Below the pieces are notes generated by a model that saw only the letters and a program-made list of their open reading frames with translations, did not search any database and was not told where the DNA came from. A stretch of DNA of 64,000 nucleotides from positions 496,001 through 560,000 of the forward strand of contig NZ_CP113162.1 of the NCBI RefSeq assembly GCF_029030725.1, written 5' to 3'. Shown here piece after piece: positions 1-8,723 of this stretch. The stretch is from [Pseudomonas] carboxydohydrogena (GTDB lineage Bacteria; Pseudomonadota; Alphaproteobacteria; Rhizobiales; Xanthobacteraceae). A program made the position numbers and the translations under genes. Numbering within the stretch: the first letter of the stretch is position 1; each line of letters opens with the position of its first letter.

Positions 1-297
1 CTGCATGAGGGACACGCCGTATGTGGGCCCATCACCCGTCGGCGTGCCGGTCAGGACGTCGGACGTTCGACGTTGTCCGAGCTCAAATGCTATTTCGGGA
101 TCTGGCAGCCGATTCGCGGCGTCGCGTTCGACACCCGCGAGACCGATCTGCTGTACATAAAAGCGCCGCTCGGGATTGCTCGATACAACGATGTTGGCGA
201 GCGCATCGATTGATACGGGCTTCGGTGGCTGGGCATGGGCCGGCGCAGCCAGAGCGAGTGCAGCCGTGGAAATGATAATCGAAAGCCACGTGGGCAT
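1..297 (-). CDS. CzcC-like outer-membrane efflux protein (TolC family), N-terminal part
   Basis: Only the first 99 codons are in the window; the gene runs off the left edge. The product starts with a Sec signal peptide (basic-free short n-region, hydrophobic IIISTAALALAAPAHA, cleavage after AHA). It then reads into a helix with DALANIVVSSNPE and a LPDPEIAFELGQ stretch, which is typical of the first coiled-coil hairpin of CzcC/TolC proteins in heavy-metal RND systems. It would form the outer-membrane channel of a tripartite pump. It lies 110 bp downstream of the P1B-4 ATPase on the same strand, so it probably opens a czcCBA-type group lying outside the window. The family call is inferred from a fragment and is moderately sure. 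Confidence 0.72.
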   Translation of the reverse strand, partial: MPTWLSIIISTAALALAAPAHAQPPKPVSIDALANIVVSSNPERRFYVQQIGLAGVERDAANRLPDPEIAFELGQRRTSDVLTGTPTGDGPTYGVSLMQ

Positions 298-407
298 CGA
301 TTGACCTTTGTCAGCGTGATCGGTGTCACTGCAGGCGCGATGGCATCGCTTCAATTTAATTGACCTCATTTGCGGAAATGGCCCAGGGACTCGGGTCAGC
401 TTTGCCG

Positions 408-2384
408 TTACGATATTTTGGCGGAAAACGTTTTCGACGGGAGCGTCGATGCGCTTCGGTCGCTCCACGTCTGGCGTGTCGATGCAATTTCGTTCGTGTT
501 TCGCCGAATCCTATCCGACAGGAGCCGCAACCCGTTCAGGACAACCAGCACGGTCCCGCCCTCGTGTCCGATTACCGCCATCGGAAGCGGCAGATCGAAA
601 AATAGGCCGCCTGTCACGAGCACCAGCATGGCGCCGATCGCAACAGTGAGATTCTGCCGAATGATCGCAGCCGTGCGGCGGGCCAGACCGCGCGCATCGG
701 CCAGCTTCTTCATATCTTCCGACAACAGAGCTACGTCGGCGGCCTGAAGAGCAACATCTGAACCAGCCGCGCCCATGGCGATGCCGACATCAGCGCGTGC
801 CAGTGCCGCAGCGTCATTCACGCCGTCTCCGACGAAGGCGACCTTGCCATGCGCCGCCAGTTCGCCGACGCGGCGCACCTTGTCCTCCGGGAGCATCTCG
901 GCGTGGACTTCATCGGGCGTGAGACCAAGCTCCGCGCCGATCCGCAGAGCCACCGGCCTGCGGTCGCCGGTCATCATGACGATGTGGCGAACACCGCTAT
1001 TGCGCAGGGCGGTGAGTGCCGGAGCGGAGCTGAGTCTCGCCTCATCCGCTACGCTGACGGCTCCCAGGACGGTCGATCCGCGTCCCAGATAGACAACGGT
1101 TTGCGTGGTGTCGGCCAGTTCCCGAAACTCAGCACGATCAACGGATGCGCCCATATCCTTGACAAGGCGGGGGTTGCCCGCCCATAGCGGGCCAAACTCA
1201 TCCGAGCCGACGATGCCGGCGCTTGGGCGGGAACTGACATCGATGACATTCGTCGGCGCGATGCCGCGCACCGCAGCCTCCCGACGGATGGCTGCCGCGA
1301 TATGATGCTCGGAATGGGCTTCGAGCCCAGCCAGCAGGGACAGAAAGCGCCGTTCATCGCCATCCAGCGTGATAATCCGCCTCACCACCGCACGGCCATT
1401 GGTCAGTGTGCCGGTCTTGTCAAAGGCGAAGGTATCGACTGCGGCCAAGGTTTCAAGCGCACCGCCTCCTTTGAACAACACACCGCCTCGCGCCGCCGCT
1501 GAGAGAGCCGACAAGATCGCGGCCGGCACCGATATGACGATTGCGCAGGGGCTGGCGGCAACCAGTAATGTCGCAGCTTTGTAGAGAGCCTGTTCCCAGT
1601 CGTGGCCCAGCAAGTAAAACGCGACAAAGGCGAGCATCGCCCCCAGGATGACTGCAACGGTATAACGTTGTCCAAACCACGAACTGAACCGCTCAGACGG
1701 GGCTTTGGCCTCCTGAGCTTGCGTCACGAGCTGGATCATGCGTGCGATCGTGCTATCGCCGATCGTCTTGGTGACGGCAACTTCCAGAACACCATCGAGA
1801 TTCACGGTGGCTTCGAACACCTGTTGGCCGATCTCCTTCGAGACAGGCATGGACTCACCCGTGATGTTCGCCTCGTCGATACCGCCCCGGCCTTGCATAA
1901 TCACGCCATCGGTTGGCACACGGGCACCGGGACGCAAAATCACCGTATCGCCGACGGCAAGCTCAGCGGCGGGGACCTCCACAACTGTGCCATCCTTGTT
2001 CCTGCGAAACGCGGTTTCCGGGCGAAGCGCCATCAGGGCCTCGACGGCGTGACGCGCGCGCCCGAGCGCATGATGCTCGAGCGTGGTGGATACACTGAAG
2101 AGTGTCAGCAACACAGCGCCTTCGAACGGCGCACCGACAATGGCGGCAGCAATAGCGGCAACCACCATCAGGAGATCAATATCGAGGATGTGATCCCGCC
2201 AAAGCGCCGACACTGCTCGCCACATGGCAGGAAGCCCGCCGGCGAAATAGACGAGCATCAGTCCAAGCCACCGAAGGACGGCAAGCTCTTTGACCGGCAA
2301 CCAAGTTCCGGCCATGGCAAGGATCATCCCGAGGGTGGCCATAAGCGACATAAACGTCGGCAAGTCGAACGACGCGCGTTTCAT
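408..2384 (-). CDS. P1B-4-type metal-exporting ATPase (CzcP/CtpD/PfeT-like)
   Basis: A 658-residue P-type ATPase that pumps a divalent metal across the inner membrane at the cost of ATP. It has TGES (175-178), the phosphorylated Asp in DKTGT (D322) and GDGVNDAAAL near the C-terminal end of the ATP domain. There is no N-terminal HMA metal-binding domain. The transport motif in the membrane is SPC (278-280) rather than CPC, and the last membrane segment carries HEGGT (607-611). SPC plus HEGGT define the P1B-4 group, whose known substrates are Fe(II), Co(II), Zn and Cd. The start is two bases after the stop of the VIT-family gene, so the two are surely co-transcribed. Irr-like boxes upstream and the VIT partner favour Fe(II) (inference). 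Confidence 0.93.
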   Translation of the reverse strand: MKRASFDLPTFMSLMATLGMILAMAGTWLPVKELAVLRWLGLMLVYFAGGLPAMWRAVSALWRDHILDIDLLMVVAAIAAAIVGAPFEGAVLLTLFSVSTTLEHHALGRARHAVEALMALRPETAFRRNKDGTVVEVPAAELAVGDTVILRPGARVPTDGVIMQGRGGIDEANITGESMPVSKEIGQQVFEATVNLDGVLEVAVTKTIGDSTIARMIQLVTQAQEAKAPSERFSSWFGQRYTVAVILGAMLAFVAFYLLGHDWEQALYKAATLLVAASPCAIVISVPAAILSALSAAARGGVLFKGGGALETLAAVDTFAFDKTGTLTNGRAVVRRIITLDGDERRFLSLLAGLEAHSEHHIAAAIRREAAVRGIAPTNVIDVSSRPSAGIVGSDEFGPLWAGNPRLVKDMGASVDRAEFRELADTTQTVVYLGRGSTVLGAVSVADEARLSSAPALTALRNSGVRHIVMMTGDRRPVALRIGAELGLTPDEVHAEMLPEDKVRRVGELAAHGKVAFVGDGVNDAAALARADVGIAMGAAGSDVALQAADVALLSEDMKKLADARGLARRTAAIIRQNLTVAIGAMLVLVTGGLFFDLPLPMAVIGHEGGTVLVVLNGLRLLSDRIRRNTNEIASTRQTWSDRSASTLPSKTFSAKIS

Positions 2385-2386
2385 GT

Positions 2387-3082
2387 TCAGACCGCCCGAC
2401 CGATGAGGGAGCCGATGATGGCGGTTGACGCCATCGCAACCGCGCCCCAGAAAACCACTCTCGCTGTTGGTTTCCAGATGCTGGCGCCGCCTGTGCGGGC
2501 GCCGATTGCACCGAGGACGGCAAGCCCGATCAGGCAGGCGATGGATACCGTCCAGGACGCGGTTCTCGCCGGCACGAGCAGGGCGACGATCAGTGGCAGA
2601 GCGGCACCTGTCGCGAAGGTCACTGCGGATGTGAAGGCCGCCTGGACGGGCCTCGCCATCACATGGCTCGTCAGGCCAAGTTCGTCACGCGCATGCGCTT
2701 CAAATGCATCCTTTGCCATCATCTGCTCAGCGACCTGACGAGCCAGATCGGGCGACAAGCCGCGTTGCTCATAGATCGCGGCGAGTTCGGCCAATTCAGC
2801 CTCCGGCTGAGTGGCCAGTTCGTGCCGTTCACGCGCCATATCGGCTTTTTCGGTGTCGGCCTGGGAGCTGACGGAGACATATTCCCCTGCTGCCATCGAC
2901 ATCGCGCCGGCCACCAGCCCCGCAACACCTGCCACGAGGATCTCGCGCGAGGCTGGGGTCGCGGCCGCCACGCCCACGATGAGGCTCGACGTCGAAATCA
3001 GCCCGTCGTTGGCGCCCAGCACGGCAGCGCGCAGCCAACCAATACGTTCGATCAGATGGTTTTCTTTGTGAAGGGTACGCAT
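2387..3082 (-). CDS. VIT/CCC1-family iron or manganese transporter
   Basis: A 231-residue membrane protein of the VIT1/CCC1/nodulin-21 family, which moves Fe(II) or Mn(II) in exchange for protons. The N-terminal GANDGLISTSSLIVGVAAA motif of the first helix is clear. A cytoplasmic acidic domain follows (about 75-135: EKADMARERHEL, EAELAELAAIYEQRGL), which binds metal in plant VIT1, and then three hydrophobic segments. Alphaproteobacterial relatives include the VIT part of MbfA, which exports iron. It is the first gene of a two-gene unit with the P1B-4 ATPase and is preceded by two Irr-box-like palindromes. Role as an iron exporter is inferred from family and context. Confidence 0.9.
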   Translation of the reverse strand: MRTLHKENHLIERIGWLRAAVLGANDGLISTSSLIVGVAAATPASREILVAGVAGLVAGAMSMAAGEYVSVSSQADTEKADMARERHELATQPEAELAELAAIYEQRGLSPDLARQVAEQMMAKDAFEAHARDELGLTSHVMARPVQAAFTSAVTFATGAALPLIVALLVPARTASWTVSIACLIGLAVLGAIGARTGGASIWKPTARVVFWGAVAMASTAIIGSLIGRAV

Positions 3083-3182
3083 CGGCAGTGCTCCAGACCG
3101 TGAATTGCAGGTTCTGAAACACAGCGCTCCCTATTCGTGTACCAGCAGATCTGCGGCCTGCAGATCGTCTCGAACTAAGAGA

Positions 3183-3199
3183 GTTAGAACCGTTCTAAA
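3183..3199. promoter_or_regulatory. Irr/ICE-like palindrome, proximal to the VIT gene
   Basis: TTAGAACCGTTCTAA (3184-3198) is a perfect palindrome about its central base. It matches the alphaproteobacterial iron control element bound by Irr (consensus, as I recall it, TTTAGAA-N3-TTCTAAA) except at the outermost pair. It lies about 100 bp upstream of the VIT start. Binding by Irr is inferred. Confidence 0.6.
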
Positions 3200-3232
3200 T
3201 TTATTAGCGAGTGAGCCATCGCCCGTCAATAT

Positions 3233-3249
3233 ATTAGAATTATTCTAAT
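3233..3249. promoter_or_regulatory. Irr/ICE-like palindrome, distal copy
   Basis: ATTAGAATTATTCTAAT (3233-3249) has seven-base arms around TTA. Its centre is exactly 50 bp from the centre of the first box (3191 and 3241), close to five helical turns, so both would sit on the same face of the DNA. Together they suggest cooperative binding of an Irr/Fur-type regulator. Confidence 0.58.
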
Positions 3250-3655
3250 GTAAGATGCTGCAACCGGTACTATTCCGAGAGGATGTAGCCGTGCACGTCG
3301 GACCGTACTGATGGCTCGTTAGACTGCCCGTTCAGAAAGATCCGTCGGATAAATCGGGATTCCGACGGTTGTAGTGAACATGAGTGGCTGATTTGGGCGG
3401 GACGTAGAGGAGGCTTGTAACAACATTGTCGTGATGTTGGGCTGGGCTCTGTCCGCTTTGAAGGCAAGCCGACCTTCGCCAGGTGAATGGTTGGCAGACG
3501 TTCGTCACAAAACCCATCGATTGCCGATTGACCATGTCGCCTGAAACGATACCTTCTCCTGACAATACATCGAGGAAAATTATATCGATATTTCAATGGT
3601 ATATGAGTTCGCAGTTTTATTCTGAATGGCGCGCCATTCCCTTTCGAGTCCACCA
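3250..3655. other. Intergenic stretch without a recognisable gene
   Basis: About 400 bp between the distal Irr-like box and the RND pump stop codon. Small open frames exist on the minus strand (for example 3332-3565), but they show no known domain and no good ribosome site. The right part (about 3570-3610) is AT-rich compared with its surroundings. I see nothing else. Confidence 0.5.
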
Positions 3656-6600
3656 TCAGGCCATCGCCTTCCCTCGACGCACACCTGTCTTTCCACGATC
3701 GAAGCGGGCGTATCGAAGCGCCAGCGTCGGCAAGACCAGAAGGTTCAGCGCCATCGAGGTCATGAGACCGCCGAGGATGACGATCGCCATGGGTCCTTCG
3801 ATCTCGCGGCCCGGCTCGCCCGCGCCAAGCGCGAGCGGAAGCAAACCGAGGCCGGTCACCAGAGAGGTCATCAGGATCGGAACGAGTCGATCCGCCGCGC
3901 CCTCGACGGCGGTCTCAAGGTCCCAGGCACGGCCCTCGATCATGACGAGATGTTCGTAGTGCGAAATCATCAGAATGGAATTGCGCAACGTGATGCCGAA
4001 CAGGGTTACGAAGCCGACCAGCGATCCAAGCGAGAGCAGTCCACCGGTCAAAGCGACCGCAAAGACTCCGCCCACGAAAGCAAACGGCAGATTGATCAGA
4101 ACCAGAACAAGGTTGCGCCAGTGACCGGTGACAATCGAAAGCAGAAGAACGATGCCGATCCCCGCCAGCAACGCGTTGACCAGCAGATCGCGCTGCGACT
4201 GAGCTTGCGCCTCGGCCGCCCCGGCAAACTCCACGTGTGCTCCGGGTGGTAACGCGACGTCCTTGGCGATCTTCCGCTTGGCGTCACTGACGAACGACGC
4301 GAGATCACGTCCGCTCACGTTCGCAGTCACCGTCTGAACGCGCTGCGCGCCTCGATGCAGGACCTGATACCGACCGGATGTTTCGTAGACATCGGCCACC
4401 TGCTTCAGAAGAACGTAGGCTCCGCCCGACGTCCGCAGAGGGAGATCGCCAATCTGCGTAAGCCGGACGCGCGCCTGCGCGTCGAGGATCACGGTCACAT
4501 TGAAGACCGCATTGCCTTCGTAGGCCTGCCCGACCACATCGCCCTGGTAGGCAGTGCGGATCAGCTCAAGCACTTCAACGGCATCGAGGCCCCATCGCTG
4601 GAGGTCGGCGGGACGTAGCGACACGTTGATCTGCGGCATCCCCGGCGGAGATTGTTGCTGGACATCCACAGCGCCTGGAACCTCGCCGAGCTCGCGGGCC
4701 ACGTCGCGTGCGGCTCTTTCCAATGCGTCCAGGTCAGCGCCGTATACGTTCACGGCCAGCGCAGCGGTAAAGCCCGATACCGTTTCCTCCACTCGCTCCA
4801 TCAAATAGGTCTTGAGCGAGAAACTGATGCCGGGGAAGTTGGCAAGGGCCTCCCGCATGCGCGTTTCGGCCATGGTTTGATCGTGACCGGAAAGCCCCGG
4901 CTGCAGATCGACCTCGAACTCACTGTAATGCGGGCCTACGGTATCCACGCCGGCTTCGGCGCGCCCTGCGCGCTGTGCGACGCTGCGCACGCCCGGAACC
5001 TTTTGTAGAGCTTCCGTGATCAGGCCTCCGATCCGAAGCGACTCGTCGAGCGAAGTGCCCGGGATCGCCGACACGTGCAAGATCAGATGGCCTTCTTTCA
5101 GATCGGGCAGGAAAGTTCCGCCGAAAAACGGCAACATGGTTGCGCCCGCGATCGTAAGGGCAACCGCTGTTGCGACGACGAGCCTCGGGAAGCGCTCGAT
5201 ACGCCGGAGCAGTGTCTCATAATAGCCGCGCGACAAGCGGACCACTGGCGGGTCCCGATGCTCTCTTCGGTTCTTTCCGACGAGCAGCAACATCGAAAGC
5301 GCGGGTGTAACGGTCAGCGCGACCGCAAGGGAGGCAAGCACCGCAAGGATGTAGGCGATGCCCAAAGGCCCGAACAGACGTCCGCCGACGCCAGAGAGCG
5401 TGAGGACTGGAAAGAACACCAGCAAGACAGCGAAGGTCGCGTACACGACGGCGCTGCGGACCTCAAGGATCGCGTCGAGCACGACGCGGCCCTCGGCTCT
5501 CGGCTCAGCCAATCGGCGATTCTCGCGCAATCGGCGCACGACGTTCTCGACGCCGATCACCGCATCATCGACCACCTCGCCGATGGCAATGGCGAGCCCG
5601 CCGAGCGTCATGGTATTGAGGGTCTCACCCATCCATTGCAGGGCAAGCACCGCCGCGACCAGCGAGAGCGGGATCGCGGTACAGCTGATGATCGAGGTGC
5701 GCCAGTCGAACAGGAAGAGGAACAGAATGATGATCACCAGCGCCCCCCCGATCAGCAGGGCGTGCAGCACGTTCTGGGTTGCCGTGTCGATGAAGTTGGC
5801 CGGCCGAAACAGGTCGGCATGAAGTTGCACCTTTTCGCGCTCAAGGGCGGGTCGCAGCTCCTGCAGCGCAGCTTCCACCCGTGTTGTGACTTCCCGCGTG
5901 TTGGCTCCGTATTGCTGGCTTAACATCAGCACGACGCCAGGCCTGCCATTGATGAGAGCGGCACCGATCGGCGGTTCCGGAGCTACGACGACGTTCGCAA
6001 CGTCCCCGAGCACGATGCTTGCGCCGCCCTCATGCATCAGAACGGTGCGGGCGACTTGCTCCGGGGTCAACGACTGGCCAAAGGTCTGGAGCGTAATGCG
6101 CTGATTGACCGTGTCTACGAAACCGGCGCCCCGCACCCCGGTGGCCTTGCGCGCGGCAGCCAGGACGTCGTTCATGCCAACCCGAAACCGGATCAGATCG
6201 TCCGGGCGGACCTGCACCTGGAGGGATCTCACGTCTCTGCCGTAGGTCGAAACCTGCGCGACACCTGGCACGGCCAACAGGCGCCTCGCCACGGTCCAAT
6301 CCGCGATGGTGCGCAAATCCATCAGCGAGCGCTGGTCGGACGTCAGACCGATGACAAGGACTGTGCCGGCGGTTGGGGTCAACGGGGTCATCGCGGGAGG
6401 CTGGACGCCCTGCGGGAGCCGGGCGGCGACCACCGCGAGGCGCTCGTTGACGAGTTGGCGCGCACGGTAAATGTCGCTGCTGGGGTGGAATACGACGGTG
6501 ATGACCGACAAGCCCTGAATCGAGGATGAGCGCATACTTTCGACGCCCGCCAACCCGTTGATGGACGTTTCGATCGGCTGGGTGACAAGAATCTCGACTT

Positions 6601-6811
6601 GCTCCGGGCTCAGCCCGGGCGCTTCCGTCTGGATCGCGACTTGCGGCGGCGCGAATTCGGGAAACACGCCATACTTGGCGCTCGCAAGCGAATACAATCC
6701 GTAGCCCAACAGCGCGCACGCCAAAGCGAGCACGATTCCACGGAAGCGAATGGCAAACGAGACCAGAGCTGCCTGGGGCCCCGCGTGGGTACCGAGATCG
6801 CCGTTAGTCAT
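3656..6811 (-). CDS. HME-RND heavy-metal efflux pump, inner-membrane subunit (CzcA family)
   Basis: A proton-driven inner-membrane pump of 1051 residues, the usual length for CzcA/CusA proteins. I chose the ATG at 6811 because it overlaps the adaptor stop codon and gives a standard N-terminus (FAIRFRGIVLALACALLGYG); a longer frame would start inside the adaptor gene. The fourth membrane helix carries IAIGEVVDDAVIGVENVV (about residues 408-425, acidic residues E412, D415, D416, E422). This double-Asp pattern differs from CzcA (VDGAVV) and CusA (VDAAIV), so the metal cannot be named. It forms an operon with the adaptor. No outer-membrane partner gene is adjacent. Confidence 0.93.
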   Translation of the reverse strand: MTNGDLGTHAGPQAALVSFAIRFRGIVLALACALLGYGLYSLASAKYGVFPEFAPPQVAIQTEAPGLSPEQVEILVTQPIETSINGLAGVESMRSSSIQGLSVITVVFHPSSDIYRARQLVNERLAVVAARLPQGVQPPAMTPLTPTAGTVLVIGLTSDQRSLMDLRTIADWTVARRLLAVPGVAQVSTYGRDVRSLQVQVRPDDLIRFRVGMNDVLAAARKATGVRGAGFVDTVNQRITLQTFGQSLTPEQVARTVLMHEGGASIVLGDVANVVVAPEPPIGAALINGRPGVVLMLSQQYGANTREVTTRVEAALQELRPALEREKVQLHADLFRPANFIDTATQNVLHALLIGGALVIIILFLFLFDWRTSIISCTAIPLSLVAAVLALQWMGETLNTMTLGGLAIAIGEVVDDAVIGVENVVRRLRENRRLAEPRAEGRVVLDAILEVRSAVVYATFAVLLVFFPVLTLSGVGGRLFGPLGIAYILAVLASLAVALTVTPALSMLLLVGKNRREHRDPPVVRLSRGYYETLLRRIERFPRLVVATAVALTIAGATMLPFFGGTFLPDLKEGHLILHVSAIPGTSLDESLRIGGLITEALQKVPGVRSVAQRAGRAEAGVDTVGPHYSEFEVDLQPGLSGHDQTMAETRMREALANFPGISFSLKTYLMERVEETVSGFTAALAVNVYGADLDALERAARDVARELGEVPGAVDVQQQSPPGMPQINVSLRPADLQRWGLDAVEVLELIRTAYQGDVVGQAYEGNAVFNVTVILDAQARVRLTQIGDLPLRTSGGAYVLLKQVADVYETSGRYQVLHRGAQRVQTVTANVSGRDLASFVSDAKRKIAKDVALPPGAHVEFAGAAEAQAQSQRDLLVNALLAGIGIVLLLSIVTGHWRNLVLVLINLPFAFVGGVFAVALTGGLLSLGSLVGFVTLFGITLRNSILMISHYEHLVMIEGRAWDLETAVEGAADRLVPILMTSLVTGLGLLPLALGAGEPGREIEGPMAIVILGGLMTSMALNLLVLPTLALRYARFDRGKTGVRRGKAMA

Positions 6812-7844
6812 TGTCGGCGCTGCCCCGAAGCTCGCTCTTGGCCTCCTCGGAAAGGAGGACCTGCGCGCCACGGGTCACGATTTCCGTGCCGGCTTGAAGG
6901 TCCCGCACGACGTAATCGTCGTCGGAAACCGGTTGGTCGGTGTTGATCGGGTGCCGCTTGAATGCCTCGGGGCCGACGCGCAGGTACACCCAGGAGCGCC
7001 CCTGCCAGCGCACGATGGCTGTGTCCTCGACGAACACTCCGTCGTATATCTTGCCAGACGGCACATAGACCGTCGTGTTCATTCCTGGCAGCAGACCGCT
7101 GTCTCCCTGCGCCGTGAAGTAGTAGCTCACGCCCTGAATGCGCGCGTCCGTCCGCGTTGCCGGCGAGAGGTACTGGAGGTCAATATTGGCCTCGCGCGTG
7201 GGCGCCTGGGCGAGAGCCGTCCGAGGAGGACCCGCCAAGGTGACACCGGGCTGTAGCGTCACCTGAACCAGAAACCTTTCGCGTTCGATCAATCGGACAA
7301 CGGTTGGCGAGCGCTCGATGATTGCCCTGCCGATCAGCGGACCCCATTCTTGTTGCGCCGTCGCCGCCAAGGTCCTCACCTGCGATTCAGCGGCGGTCAG
7401 CGCGGCCTGCTCGGTGCGGAACGTTCCCTCAGCGGCTTCGGCATCCTTTCTGGGAAGGGCTGCGGACTGCGTCAGACTCTTCGCGCGCTCGAATGCGCTC
7501 TTTGCGACGTCGAACCTTGCCTGCGCCATCTGGAGCTGCGCTTGGGCATTGGCATAACTGTTGGTGAGGTCGGTTACGCGGGCGATATCCAGGACGGCAC
7601 CGTAGGCACGGAATTGCTCGGGATGGGGTTCCACGATCAACACCGCAGTCTGAAGCCCAATCTGCTTCTGCTGTTCCGGAGAAAGCTTGACCGTTGTCGG
7701 GTCGCCACCGGCCAAACCTGACGGCTGAGGTTGAGTGGCGGGCTGAGCCTGCCCGATTTGGACGGCGCCGACCCAAGATGACACGGTCAGCACGAGCAGC
7801 GCCGCGCGGAATGCGGTCACAGTGCGCACCTGTTGGCAAGACAT
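6804..7844 (-). CDS. RND periplasmic adaptor (CzcB-like membrane fusion protein)
   Basis: A 346-residue adaptor linking the inner-membrane RND pump to an outer-membrane channel. I place the start at the ATG at 7844, followed by a signal-anchor (TAFRAALLVLTVSSWVGAV). A longer in-frame start at 7967 would run across the divergent promoter region. A Gln/Pro-rich linker precedes a short alpha-helical hairpin (about 90-180: NSYANAQAQLQMAQARFDVA), beta-barrel segments (YYFTAQGDSGLLPGMNTTVYVP) and a C-terminal membrane-proximal domain ending VTRGAQVLLSEEAKSEL. It overlaps the pump gene by 8 bp, so translation is coupled. It shares a short divergent promoter region with the ChrB-like gene. Confidence 0.88.
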   Translation of the reverse strand: MSCQQVRTVTAFRAALLVLTVSSWVGAVQIGQAQPATQPQPSGLAGGDPTTVKLSPEQQKQIGLQTAVLIVEPHPEQFRAYGAVLDIARVTDLTNSYANAQAQLQMAQARFDVAKSAFERAKSLTQSAALPRKDAEAAEGTFRTEQAALTAAESQVRTLAATAQQEWGPLIGRAIIERSPTVVRLIERERFLVQVTLQPGVTLAGPPRTALAQAPTREANIDLQYLSPATRTDARIQGVSYYFTAQGDSGLLPGMNTTVYVPSGKIYDGVFVEDTAIVRWQGRSWVYLRVGPEAFKRHPINTDQPVSDDDYVVRDLQAGTEIVTRGAQVLLSEEAKSELRGSADND

Positions 7845-7887
7845 ATACGGCCAGCCTCGGTTCTTATAGAGCATCTGGACAAATAGA

Positions 7888-7905
7888 ATGTTACGACCGT
7901 AACAT
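7888..7905. promoter_or_regulatory. Palindromic operator candidate between the RND adaptor and chrB-like genes
   Basis: ATGTTACG-AC-CGTAACAT is a perfect inverted repeat with eight-base arms. It lies between the divergent starts at 7844 and 7983, 44 bp from the adaptor start. Symmetry and position suggest a dimeric repressor site controlling both directions. The cognate regulator is unknown; the ChrB-like protein next to it is one candidate. Confidence 0.55.
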
Positions 7906-7982
7906 CTATCGTGGATATTGAATCGGTTCAAGGAGCGACTGTCAGGGGACCGCCCAAGGTTCCCCAAGTCGAGTTAAAAATC

Positions 7983-8639
7983 ATGACAGCAGAACGCAGC
8001 CGCGCAAAAAGAGCGCGCCGCCCGGAAATCAAACACGGGCCGCAGACTATCAGGTCGAAATCCGGAAAGGTCCGCCAAGGCGGTTCTCGATCATGGCTGC
8101 TTCTGACGTACAAGGTGCCCGCCGAGCCGGCAAAGCGACGCATCGCGTTATGGCGCAAATTGAAAGCGCTGGGGGCCATCTATCTGCAAAATGGCGTGTG
8201 CCTGTTACCTAAGATCGACGCACACGAGCGGCGTTTGAAGGTTTTGCAGAATGAGATCTCCGAGATGGATGGCGACGCGGTGCTTCTCGAAACGGTGGGG
8301 CTTGACCACGCACAGGAGCAGAAGGTGATCGCTCGATTTTCGGCCGAGCGGGACGAGGCCTATCGCGAATTCATCAGCCGCTGCGACGACTTTGACGGCG
8401 AAATAGCGAAGGAGCGCGGAGTTGGAAAGTTCACCTATGCCGAGGTCGAAGAGAACGAAGAGGATCTGACGAAGCTGCGGGCATGGCTCGAGAAAATCGT
8501 CCGTCTCGATTTCTACGGCGCTTCCCTCCGCTCCGAAGCTGAGGAACGACTCGCCCGTTGCGCAACCCTGCTGGATGACTATGCGCGCGAAGTGTTCGAG
8601 GCGCAGGACGAAAACCGCTCAAGCACCAATTCCGCCTGA
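7983..8639 (+). CDS. ChrB N-terminal-domain protein (chromate-resistance regulator family)
   Basis: About 218 residues from the ATG at 7983; a GTG at 7911 in the same frame would add 24 residues but has no ribosome site and lies only five bases after a palindrome. After a basic N-terminal tail (about 1-35) comes WLLLTYKVPAEPAKRRIALWRKL and GAIYLQNGVCLLP, the characteristic start of the ChrB N-terminal domain. A long charged helical region follows. In known systems ChrB regulates or assists the chromate exporter ChrA; no chrA is present here. An MFS gene follows 84 bp downstream on the same strand and the HME-RND operon is divergent, so it may act on a metal other than chromate (inference). 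Confidence 0.8.
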   Translation: MTAERSRAKRARRPEIKHGPQTIRSKSGKVRQGGSRSWLLLTYKVPAEPAKRRIALWRKLKALGAIYLQNGVCLLPKIDAHERRLKVLQNEISEMDGDAVLLETVGLDHAQEQKVIARFSAERDEAYREFISRCDDFDGEIAKERGVGKFTYAEVEENEEDLTKLRAWLEKIVRLDFYGASLRSEAEERLARCATLLDDYAREVFEAQDENRSSTNSA

Positions 8640-8723
8640 AGAAGTAGGCCGCCTTCGGCTGTGTGGGCTTGCTCGACAGCCACGCTCAGCGTGTCTTCAA
8701 CGCCCACGAAGAGAACCGATGAG

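Noticed and set aside
1602-2738. 378-codon plus-strand frame
   Set aside because: Antisense shadow of the P1B-4 ATPase and VIT genes, with no recognisable domain.
3270-3656. 128-codon minus-strand frame right of the Irr-like boxes
   Set aside because: No domain, no ribosome site, Arg- and Ser-rich composition; treated as intergenic.
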